From an uncultured Bacteroidales bacterium (GTDB taxonomy: Bacteria > Bacteroidota > Bacteroidia > Bacteroidales > Paludibacteraceae), in assembly GCA_934716995.1 (NCBI GenBank), contig CAKUYO010000002.1:62001-126000 (forward strand): a stretch of 64,000 nucleotides of DNA. The letters are read 5' to 3'. The notes below the pieces were generated by a model. That model was not told the DNA's origin, ran no database searches, and saw nothing but the letters and a program-made list of their open reading frames with translations. A program made the translations under genes and the position numbers. Positions 49,688-59,000 of the stretch are shown piece by piece. Every line of letters begins with the position of its first letter. The stretch's first letter is position 1.

Positions 49688-51574
49688 ATGAAACGCATAC
49701 TATATATATTGTTGCTGGCAATAGCGTTGCCTATGGTGTTGTTGGCGGCACCGCCTGCACGCAACAGCAAAAATACCAAGGGCAAAGGCAAGAGCCAGAC
49801 CACCAGGATACAAGACCTGCATTTTGTTTCGATGTGGGGCGGTGCCGGATACTCGGGACTGGTAAACAACTACTCCGCTGCCACTTTCGATGCGGGATTA
49901 GGCAAGACAGGCAGTTTCGACTCGCGTTTTGTCGGCGGGGGCGGCGGTCTGCTCGGTGTAGGCTACGAGTTACACCACGGGCGGTTTATGTTCTCTGCCG
50001 GACCGGAACTGCGTATTTTCTCTTCGGAAGACCGAATGACGCTTTCGCCGTTTCAAACAGGACGCGGCGACTATGCGACAATGATACAAAACTATGAACT
50101 GCAAAATTTCCGCGAGACGCAAGCCGTAGGGCAACTGATGGTACCGATACTCTTTGGCGGAAATTTCGACCGATACTATTTTATGGCGGGTGCCAAGGTG
50201 GGTTACACGCTTTTCGGAAGATGGAAACAGCGCGGTAATCTGCTGACCTCGGTAACCGAACAAATGGGATTGGAAGACTGGACGGACATACCCGCGCACA
50301 ACCTGCAGACAGGGACATTGGCGGAGCATCCCCTATATAGCGGAATGGGCAACGGACCGATCAAATGGGGGCTGGATATAGCGTTGTCCGGCGAGTTCGG
50401 TATCAACCTGAACGAGTTTTTCCCCACCGACTGGCAGACCGTCAACGAAGACAGCCGCCACCCATGGCACACCCGTCTGGGTGTGTTTATCGACTACGGT
50501 ATGCCGGTTCTTTCCGCCCGCACGGGCGAGGGAACGGCATTAGCAGCAGTAGACGGCACCTACCAATCGGACGCACAACCGGCCAAGTTGTACACCACCC
50601 CGCTGCACCAATCGAGTTTTGCGGACAAGAACCTCAGTTCGCTTCTTGTGGGTGTCAAACTGACGGCTCTTTGGCAAGTAAACAAACCGAGGGTGCCGAA
50701 CCCGAGAATGGTGTTTGTGGTAACCGACACACTGGGCAACCCGACCACTTCGCAGGCGAGCGTGGAGGTAAAAGACACCAACAAACCCAAGCAGAAAGCC
50801 AAAGTGCGCAATATGGGCAAAGGCAACAAGGCGGCTGTACGCTATGCCAAATCAACCTATACGGTGGTGGCACGTGCAGCGGGCTACCTGCCGAGCGATT
50901 ATATGGGCGATACGCTGCGGGTTATCCACACCGCCGATTTGGATACAATACGCTTTCGGTTGATCCCCGTGCCACGCTGGGTATGCTATGTGCATGATTT
51001 GGAAACGGAACAACTGATCGGTGCGACGATGCAACTGAAGAGCCGCGTTTCCGACGGACACAACAAGACGCTGACTATCAGCACAGAGACACCGGCGGTA
51101 GCAGGGCTGCACTATGGCGATGTGTTTGATATGACGCTTTCCGCCAACGGATACCACGATACCACGGCGGTGGTCAGCCGTCTGACCGACACTGTGCATT
51201 ACTACCTGCGCCCGATACATATCGTGCACAAGACGCTGCTGCTCAAGTACATGTATTTCGCCACTGACAAGGCGGACATATTACCATCGTCCGAACCCGA
51301 GTTGATGCGTCTGTACACTATGCTGAGCGAGAACCCCGATGTACGTATCCTGATCACGGGACACACCGACTCGCAAGGTGCGGATATGTACAACCAGGTG
51401 CTGTCGGAGAAACGTGCCGCAAGCGTGAAGACCGAGATGGTGAAACGCGGTATAGCCGCCGACCGTATCGAGACCAACGGCAAGGGTGAGAGCGAACCTA
51501 TTGACACCAACGACACGGAAGAAGGACGGCAGAACAACCGCCGTGTACAGATCACGGTGCTGAACGGGGAATAG
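49688..51574 (+). CDS. Outer-membrane beta-barrel protein with OmpA domain
   Basis: 628 aa. Signal peptide MKRILYILLLAIALPMVLLA ending at AAP. N-terminal ~320 residues form a predicted beta-barrel (VSMWGGAGYSGLVNNY, VPILFGGNFDRYYFMAGAKV). Then two carboxypeptidase-regulatory-like/PEGA-type beta domains (about 325-500), and a C-terminal OmpA domain with YFATDKADILPSSEPEL and TGHTDSQGADMYNQVLSEKR plus NNRRVQI, which should bind peptidoglycan. Likely an outer-membrane anchor linked to the cell wall; it follows the secreted protein by 191 bp. Its barrel is homologous to the one at 54960-55889. Confidence 0.88.
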   Translation: MKRILYILLLAIALPMVLLAAPPARNSKNTKGKGKSQTTRIQDLHFVSMWGGAGYSGLVNNYSAATFDAGLGKTGSFDSRFVGGGGGLLGVGYELHHGRFMFSAGPELRIFSSEDRMTLSPFQTGRGDYATMIQNYELQNFRETQAVGQLMVPILFGGNFDRYYFMAGAKVGYTLFGRWKQRGNLLTSVTEQMGLEDWTDIPAHNLQTGTLAEHPLYSGMGNGPIKWGLDIALSGEFGINLNEFFPTDWQTVNEDSRHPWHTRLGVFIDYGMPVLSARTGEGTALAAVDGTYQSDAQPAKLYTTPLHQSSFADKNLSSLLVGVKLTALWQVNKPRVPNPRMVFVVTDTLGNPTTSQASVEVKDTNKPKQKAKVRNMGKGNKAAVRYAKSTYTVVARAAGYLPSDYMGDTLRVIHTADLDTIRFRLIPVPRWVCYVHDLETEQLIGATMQLKSRVSDGHNKTLTISTETPAVAGLHYGDVFDMTLSANGYHDTTAVVSRLTDTVHYYLRPIHIVHKTLLLKYMYFATDKADILPSSEPELMRLYTMLSENPDVRILITGHTDSQGADMYNQVLSEKRAASVKTEMVKRGIAADRIETNGKGESEPIDTNDTEEGRQNNRRVQITVLNGE

Positions 51575-51576
51575 GG

Positions 51577-51724
51577 AACGTTTATTCGATATAAAAAATT
51601 CCTTTGCCGCAAAGCGGCAAGAAATCTAACTAAATCTTTGGCTTTGCATCCATAAATTGCCAAAAATCTTATCGCCTACGGCGGCAAAGTGAGACCAACC
51701 ATTTAATTATATCAAACTGACGTT
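51577..51724. mobile_element. Family A MITE-like element, 148 bp, with 17-bp terminal inverted repeats
   Basis: Left end aacgtttattcgatata (51577-51593) and right end tatatcaaactgacgtt (51708-51724) are inverted repeats with four mismatches. The core has gccgcaaagcggc (about 51606-51618) and cgcctacggcgg (about 51673-51684). It begins two bases after the OmpA gene stop and ends 63 bp before the next ATG, splitting the two surface modules. Confidence 0.7.
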
Positions 51725-51787
51725 AATTCTTTGGAAACATATAATCAGCCACAAATTAACCATTTATTGGGGCATAGTGAGCAAATA

Positions 51788-54700
51788 ATGAAAATAACCA
51801 CGTACATATATCGGACAATCGCCTTTGCAGGCTTGCTGCTGGCAGGCGCTATGCCGCTTCGGGCGCAACTGACCTCGTATTATTGCGACTTCGAGGATGC
51901 GCAGGAAAAGAACGCATGGGTATGCAATGCAGGCGCGCAAGGGGCGAATTGCGCCAACCAATGGTATATAGGCAGTTTGGGCAATTTCAGCGAGAACGGT
52001 CAGAACGGGTTGTATATATCTGCTGACGACGGTGCCACCTCGTCTTACACTACGGCGAGTGCCTCGTCGGTAGTGGCATATCGCGAACTAAATATGCAGG
52101 CAGGCACCTATTTTTTGGATTTCGACTGGCGGGCGCTGGGATTAAAAAATGCTTCGATAATCGTTTTTTGGATACCAGAATCTGTTGCCACCAACTCCAA
52201 TCCGAACAGCGGGTACAGCAGTCGGTTAGACCAATATCGCCTTGGCGGAGACAGCGTCCTATATGGTGCTATCACTTGGCAGTCAGTCCGTTTTACACTT
52301 GGCATTAACAGCAATAACCAAAACGGTAAGTTGGTCTTTATCTGGAATTGTGCCAAGAACGGGGCAGCGCCCAACCTGCCGGCGGCTTGCATAGACAATA
52401 TACGCATTACTCCCTATACGGAAGACTGCGAGAAACCCGAGTTCCCCAAGGATAACAAAGGCAACACTACGGCTTACGACAAGAATACCGCAACGCTATC
52501 GTGGACAAAAGGTAGCGGGCTGTACCAGGTGCGGGACTATAATATGGAGAACGGACAGGTGGTATTCTACGATGCCATACAGCAGAACTCAGTACAACTG
52601 AAAACTTTTACCGAAGGCTATCACGTGTTCTCCGTGCGCTCGGTTTGCGGAGAAGACAGTTTCTCCGAATGGGAGAGTACTGCCGAGTTTATCTGGATAC
52701 CGGGCAACCGTTGTGTGGATTATATGGATCTGGAGCAGGCGACGTGCTACTATGGCAGTTTCGAGAAACCGTATGAACATACAGGTGTCATAGACAAGGG
52801 CTACAACAACAAGGAGTCGCGCCATACAATCCACTATGTCAAAGGCGAAACCGACCCGCGCACCGAAAACAAACTCAAGACCATCCCCGACGGAGAGATC
52901 GCGTCCGTTCGTTTGGGCAACTGGAAAAACGGCGGCGAAGCAGAGGCTATCGAGTACAAATATACCGTACAGGCGGGGCAGAGCGACATTATGGAACTCA
53001 AATATGCCGTCGTACTGGAAATGCCGGGGCATGGAGTGGATACAATACACCACGTTAATTTAGACCCGCAGTTTCTGCTGAGTATTTATGACCAAAGCGG
53101 ACAGCAGATAACCCCTGCCACATGTTTCAGTGCCAACTTTGCCGGTTCTTCCACCGGTGGAGGTGTAGACGATTGGAATCGTTGGAAACCTGACGACAAG
53201 GATCTCGCTACCGACTCTATTGTTTGGAAAGACTGGACGACACTCTCTATCTCTCTGCGGAAATATGTCGGGCAGACACTCACATTCCGTTTCACCACCA
53301 AAGACTGCCGACTGGCGGGGCACTACGGCTATGCCTATTTCACTATCGGCTGCCGCAGCGGCGACTTGGAAGGTATCGCCTGTGGCGATTTTGAGACCGA
53401 CCATTTCAACGCACCCGAGGGATTCAACTATGTCTGGTACGAAGCCAAAGACCCGCGTCAGACACCTATCGGCACTGATGCTTCACGTCTCCCCTGCGTG
53501 GACGGTAATGTGTTGCATATCGACAAACAGGACACGTGTGTCTATGCCGTAGAGGTCATTTCGAAGATGGGCGCCCATTGCTCCTACACACTGACCGCCA
53601 ACCCCAACCCGCGTTTCCCTGTTGCGGAGGTCAAAGGACAAACGCGTGTGGAGAACTGCACCAACTATGCAGACTTTACCAACACCTCGCATATCTATTT
53701 CATCAATCGCAAAGACAGCTCATTATCAGAGTCAAAAGAACCGGTAGAGGATGTGATTTGGGATTTCGGCGACGGCTATCCGCTGGTACATTCCACGGCA
53801 AGTACCCTTACACACGAATATCCCGCTTCGGGCGGCAAGTTCACCGCCAAAGCCATCGCCTCGATGAGCAACGGTGTCTGCCAGGATACCGCTGTGATAG
53901 AGATAGAACTCCCCGACCTGAGTGCGGGCAACGACACGCATATAGACAAATGTACGGGCGAGAGTTACACCCTGCCTACGGGAGTGGAAGTAACCCAAGA
54001 CACCGTATATACATACGACGACAAGAACCAATACGGGTGTGATGCCGCAAGCCATATCTTTGTCCGTTTCCACAAGCAGAAAACAGACACCGTAGATGCG
54101 GCTGTCTGCGAAGGCGAGACCTACGATTTCGAGGGCGAGACCTACACCGCAGCGGGGCAGTACACCGCCCGATTAGTGTCCGCTGCAGGGTGCGACAGTC
54201 TGCGCACGCTCAACCTGACGGTTTATCCGAAACTGATTATAGATGTGCAAGATACCATCTCGCTATGCGCTGACGCCCCCGCATTGCTCATTCCGTACGA
54301 CCACAAGCAAGGGCAGTTGGATTCGGTAGAGGTACATCTCGGTAGCATCAGGGTATCCACTGGGAAAGACAGTATCTGTATTTTTATGCCCGGTGAAGAA
54401 ATACGTATCCCGCTGCCGTCTGACATCACCCCGCAAGACTACCCGCTGACTGTCTCTTTCCTGTCTTCGGAGTGCCCGACGGAGCCCGTCCGCATCGTGG
54501 CACGCATACGCTATGCCGCCTCGGTCATCGAGCAGAAAAACGACCTGATCGCCCTGCTCAATGCGGATTACAACGGCGGTTTCTCATGGATTGGCTACCA
54601 ATGGTACTGCAACGGCACGCCCATCCTCGGAGCGGAGACCTCCTATATAGTGGTTGGCGACGAGCACCTCGGTGATGAGTACTACTGCCTGCTGACACGC

Positions 54701-54982
54701 GAGGACGGCACAGTCGTCTCCACCTGCCCGATTACGTATATCGGTGGCACTACCCCCATAGAAAACATAACCGACAGGAAAATATATCCCACATTTGTTT
54801 CCGCAGGCGAAACCCTGCATATCGCAGGCGAGACCGCTATCACGCTGGTCGATGTATTGGGCAACCAAGTGGCTGCATACCGCTCGCAAGAGGGACAGTG
54901 GACATTCCCCGCCCCTGCTCGCAGCGGACTCTATTTTGTATTGAATACCCGACAAATAATTGCTCGAATCATTGTACACTAA
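51788..54982 (+). CDS. Large secreted protein with T9SS-type C-terminal sorting domain (copy 2)
   Basis: 1,064 aa from ATG 51788 (signal peptide MKITTYIYRTIAFAGLLLAG ending at PLRAQ); an upstream in-frame ATG at 51731 precedes the signal. Same layout as the 46314 protein: jelly-roll with DFEDAQEKNAWVCNA, fibronectin-III-like segment, second jelly-roll with SVRLGNWKNGGEAEAIEYKY and AGHYGYAYFTIGCRS, PKD-like VIWDFGDGYPLVHS, CTGESYTLPTG and CEGETYDFEGETYTAAGQY repeats, and a C-terminal domain RKIYPTFVSAGETLHIAGE to ARIIVH, a recognisable T9SS type A pattern. Its 3' end overlaps the next gene by 23 bp. Confidence 0.87.
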   Translation: MKITTYIYRTIAFAGLLLAGAMPLRAQLTSYYCDFEDAQEKNAWVCNAGAQGANCANQWYIGSLGNFSENGQNGLYISADDGATSSYTTASASSVVAYRELNMQAGTYFLDFDWRALGLKNASIIVFWIPESVATNSNPNSGYSSRLDQYRLGGDSVLYGAITWQSVRFTLGINSNNQNGKLVFIWNCAKNGAAPNLPAACIDNIRITPYTEDCEKPEFPKDNKGNTTAYDKNTATLSWTKGSGLYQVRDYNMENGQVVFYDAIQQNSVQLKTFTEGYHVFSVRSVCGEDSFSEWESTAEFIWIPGNRCVDYMDLEQATCYYGSFEKPYEHTGVIDKGYNNKESRHTIHYVKGETDPRTENKLKTIPDGEIASVRLGNWKNGGEAEAIEYKYTVQAGQSDIMELKYAVVLEMPGHGVDTIHHVNLDPQFLLSIYDQSGQQITPATCFSANFAGSSTGGGVDDWNRWKPDDKDLATDSIVWKDWTTLSISLRKYVGQTLTFRFTTKDCRLAGHYGYAYFTIGCRSGDLEGIACGDFETDHFNAPEGFNYVWYEAKDPRQTPIGTDASRLPCVDGNVLHIDKQDTCVYAVEVISKMGAHCSYTLTANPNPRFPVAEVKGQTRVENCTNYADFTNTSHIYFINRKDSSLSESKEPVEDVIWDFGDGYPLVHSTASTLTHEYPASGGKFTAKAIASMSNGVCQDTAVIEIELPDLSAGNDTHIDKCTGESYTLPTGVEVTQDTVYTYDDKNQYGCDAASHIFVRFHKQKTDTVDAAVCEGETYDFEGETYTAAGQYTARLVSAAGCDSLRTLNLTVYPKLIIDVQDTISLCADAPALLIPYDHKQGQLDSVEVHLGSIRVSTGKDSICIFMPGEEIRIPLPSDITPQDYPLTVSFLSSECPTEPVRIVARIRYAASVIEQKNDLIALLNADYNGGFSWIGYQWYCNGTPILGAETSYIVVGDEHLGDEYYCLLTREDGTVVSTCPITYIGGTTPIENITDRKIYPTFVSAGETLHIAGETAITLVDVLGNQVAAYRSQEGQWTFPAPARSGLYFVLNTRQIIARIIVH

Positions 54983-55889
54983 ATCACATATATTATCCGT
55001 TTTGTTGCTGCTGGTCAGCGTGGCTGTCTCGGCGCAATACTCCACAGGTCGTGTCAACCACTATCTGGCTCTCTCGCTGGGCGGGGGCGAAAGCAATACG
55101 TTTACATCTATAGCAGATAACGCGTCCAAAGACCCTGCGGGCGGAAATGCGTTGTTCAACATCGCCTACGAACTGCGCAAAGACCGTTTTTTCTTTGGTC
55201 TCGGAGCAGGTATCGACTACCACTATACCCGGCAGCAGATAGATGCCATCAACCAACCGTTCAACCGCACCGACCGCGAGGGCGATGACATCATCTACAC
55301 CTACCAATACACCGACTATCGCGACCGGCAGCACGTCCTGTCGGTAGGTATTCCTGTTTATTTCGGCGGGTATATCGGCAACTATGCGTACCTCCTTGCG
55401 GGGGCGAAGTTGTCTCTCCCCGTGCTTGCCAAACACCATACCACCACTATGCTTTCCACCAGCGGCACCTATACCCGTTTTATTCACACCATCGAGAATG
55501 CTCCTACCTACGGCTATTTCCCCGCAGAAGAATACACCTACAGCCAAACATACACCGACCACACACTGCGCATTGCACCTATGATGGAAGCAGGTGCCCG
55601 CCTGCCGCTCCGCAGCCGGCGTGTGGAGATGCGCCTCGGTGTATATGCAGAGTACCATATCCCTGTTTCCTACACCCATGATCTGCCGCTGGTCGATTAC
55701 TCACAGATGCCAACCACGCCGCCCAACGAGCAAACCTTGCAAGATATGCACAACCTGTTGATATTCAACCCTATCACCAACTCCTATTTGCAATCCAAGA
55801 CATGGTCGCAACTCACGGTCGGGGTCAAATGGACCTGTCTGTTCAACCTGACGCGGCAGGCTTATCCTTGCCGTTGTCTTGAGATGTAG
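54960..55889 (+). CDS. Outer-membrane beta-barrel protein (barrel-only paralogue)
   Basis: 309 aa from a TTG at 54960; TTG 54972 is an equally good start (YTKSHILSVLLLLVSVAVSA then Q). No ATG is near, and the start overlaps the previous stop, so translational coupling is likely. The barrel matches that of the OmpA protein upstream: YTDYRDRQHVLSVGIPVYFG with YELQNFRETQAVGQLMVPIL, and YAYLLAGAKLSLPV with YYFMAGAKVGYTLF. It ends at the barrel (LTVGVKWTCLFNL) without an OmpA domain. Possibly the membrane partner of the protein at 51788. Confidence 0.8.
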   Translation: MLESLYTKSHILSVLLLLVSVAVSAQYSTGRVNHYLALSLGGGESNTFTSIADNASKDPAGGNALFNIAYELRKDRFFFGLGAGIDYHYTRQQIDAINQPFNRTDREGDDIIYTYQYTDYRDRQHVLSVGIPVYFGGYIGNYAYLLAGAKLSLPVLAKHHTTTMLSTSGTYTRFIHTIENAPTYGYFPAEEYTYSQTYTDHTLRIAPMMEAGARLPLRSRRVEMRLGVYAEYHIPVSYTHDLPLVDYSQMPTTPPNEQTLQDMHNLLIFNPITNSYLQSKTWSQLTVGVKWTCLFNLTRQAYPCRCLEM

Positions 55890-55929
55890 TTTTTTTGTTT
55901 TTTAACATGCTTCCTTTATGCTATCATTT

Positions 55930-55962
55930 ACGTAGAAAAGACGTAGAAAGGACGTAGAAAGG
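55930..55962. repeat. 11-bp direct repeat tract, three units
   Basis: acgtagaaaag (55930), acgtagaaagg (55941), acgtagaaagg (55952-55962). Inverse of the 31408-31440 tract. It lies 65 bp before the giant surface gene. Confidence 0.8.
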
Positions 55963-56027
55963 AGCAGTGGATATAAAGGGAATATAAGACTAAAAAGATA
56001 TTTGTTTTGTTACAAAATATAAACAGT

Positions 56028-59000
56028 ATGAAAAAGATTGTTTTGTTGCTGAATATATTGGTTCTGTCTGTGGCACTCCAAGCCGCTACAAAGGATATTG
56101 CCCATATCGATTTCGAGAACGGCTTGCCCGCAGGCTGGACGCAGGAGTATGTCCGTCTGCCGCTGGACGGCACTACCGACCCCGCGACATTCTCGTGGTA
56201 CGTGGAGAGTGGCGACGACCTGCAGCACCCCGCAGGCTGCATATCAGGTAACCATCGTCTGGCTGCCCGCAACGCACGCCGGCAGGAGATGCGTTTCGTA
56301 ACGCGTTTTGTCTCGCCTGTGATGAACCTGCTCGATGCTTTTCAGCCACAACTCACTTTCTCACACGCCGAACCGCAAAAGAACGGCTACAGCGATACGC
56401 TGAAAATCTATTATCGCACCTCTGCTTCCGACTATTGGCACCTGTTCCCGTCGGCTGCCTATCAGCGCAATGCCATCTGGAAGCAGGAGACCCTGCAACT
56501 CGTCAGTACCAACGCCACCTATCAGATTGCTTTTGAGATAACGGAAAATATGGGCTACGGTGTCCTGCTGGACGACCTCGTCATCCATGTCACCCCCACC
56601 TGTCAGGACATCAAGAACCTGCAGGTAACCGACCGCCACGCCCACGATGCACTCGTCAGCTGGGACGTTGCGGGCGCATACGACCATTTCGAAGTCCTAT
56701 TGACCTCTGCACCCGTTTCCGATTTCGGCAACATCGACCCCGCAGTCGTCTTGCAACGCCTCACGGATAATGTGTTCAACCCCGAGATTACCCTTACGGG
56801 GCTTCAACCGGACATAACCTACTATGTCTATGTACGTTCCTCCTGCGACGGCAGCAACAGCGAATATACCCAATGGGTAGGCACTTCGTTTGAGACACTC
56901 ACCACCGCCACACTCCCCTACTCCGAGAATTTTGAGAATACCGTTTCCCTGTCCGGCAGCAAGATGTACGGAAAACCGGCAGGGTGGACGATCGGCAGCA
57001 ACATTGACGCACCGGTGCCGTTTGTCTATAAGGGCGGCAGCCGCAACGACCGTGCACCGTATGCCTTGGATTCCACATTCTATCTCTCCTTTGCCGGCGC
57101 ACGCACCAACGAGAACCTGCCTGTCGGGGCGGGCAGGTATGTCTATGCCGCCACCCCCGAGATACTGGTTCCGTCGTTGCACGGCGTTGAGATCAATTTT
57201 TGGGTTACCGCCTACGACCGTATATCGCTCGGCAACACCCGCTATGCCGCCGAACTGCAGGTGGGCGTTATGACCGACCCGACCGATTTCAGCACTTTCC
57301 GTGCCATAGATACGGTGCGGGTGGAGACATCGTATATGTTCAAACGCGCATCGGTCTCGCTGGCAGACTATTTCGGCACGGGTAAGTTCATCGCCTTTGT
57401 TTCCAATGCTCAGGAACAGAATGCCGTCTATATCGACAATATCGAGATACACCACCCCGTTGCCACCACCCCGACCCACATCGTCTGCCGCAATACCAAT
57501 GCGCAGGGTTTCACCCTTTTCGCCGATATGCACGATGCCGACTCGTGGGAGTATTGTATCGCCACCTCCTACCGGCGGGACGGCAATATCCCCCAATCGG
57601 ACATATTGTATTCGCAACGCGGTATCACCGGTCCATCGGTGGCTGTCTATAAAAATGACGGACTGTTCACGGGCAAGACCCTGTATATCTATACACGTGC
57701 TACCCGGTTTGAGCAAACCTCACCATGGTCGTTCCCTATTACGCTGCGTGTACCTGCCGCTATGCCTGCCGTTACGGACGCAGCCCCGTACAAAGAGAGT
57801 TTCGAACCCTCTTCGGGCGAAATACTGCTCTCCACACTGGCACAGGAACTCCGTCTGTCGGGGCAACCGTTAGGAGCCGCATCCGTCTTCTATCCGCTGA
57901 CCAACATCACCCCCACTCTCAACGCCTACCCGCGTATCAGTTCTGCCGCCCCAAATGCCGTAGGGTCGCACCTGCAACTATGCGGCACGGACACATGGTT
58001 TGTCCTCCCTGAAGCCACCACCGACTTGAAGCAACTGAAAATGGTTTTCAGCCACGCCACAAGTACACAGACCTCCGTCGGACAATTGTCTGTGGGCGTG
58101 ATGACCGATCCATACGATTTGAACACGTTCACCCCCCTTGCATCTTTCACCGCCGATGCTCCTACCTACAACCGCTGTCTGGTGTCGTTTGATTCCTACG
58201 ACGGCAACGGCAAGTTTATCGCTTTCCGCTCTATGGATGCAGGAGCCAACGATGTAAGTATCAACCTGATTGACGAGATTGTCGTCTCCCGTCTGACCGA
58301 CTGCCGCGAGGCGAGCAACATAGACATCAGCGTGCATGCCCGCAGTGCCGAAGTTACATGGAACGCAGGCGGTATGCAGGTATGGAAGGTAGGTATCGCC
58401 AAAACACGTTCCATGGTGCAAGCCAACTACCGGGTGGTTACTTCGCCAAGTATCCGTTTCAACGACCTGACCCCGCTGACCACCTACTATATCACGCTCC
58501 AAACCATTTGCGGTACGGACACTATGGCTACCAATGATGTTACCTATAGTTTCACCACTCCGCAAGGTCTGCCTATCGAAGAGGATTTCCTCTATTCGTC
58601 GTTCCCCGACGGATGGAAACGTATGTACGGTGCAGCCAATGCGGTCTTCAACGGTGCGGCTTTGACGGAAAGACCGGAGACACCGAGCAAACACTGGCGG
58701 CTTACCAACAAGAGCGAACACGTGCTATCGCCTATGTCCGGCTATGTCGCTTATGCGTATATCACCGACTATGACTACTACTATTGGCTCATCAGTCCCT
58801 CATGGTACATCGATGCCGAAGAAGGCGAGACTGTGGAACTCCGTTTCAATCTGGCAATCAAGCCGGGACCTGACGATCAGCCCGGTCAAGCCGGTCAGGA
58901 TGATAAGTTCTGTGTGATTGTCAGCGAAGATGCGGGCAAGACATGGCGTGCTGCCAATGCCACCGTTTGGAGCAACGACGGAAACGGACAACATAGTCTC

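Noticed and set aside
54960..54982. Possible frameshift joining the second cargo protein to the barrel downstream
   Set aside because: The cargo ends in a complete T9SS-like sorting domain and the barrel starts with its own signal peptide, so two proteins are more likely than one broken gene.
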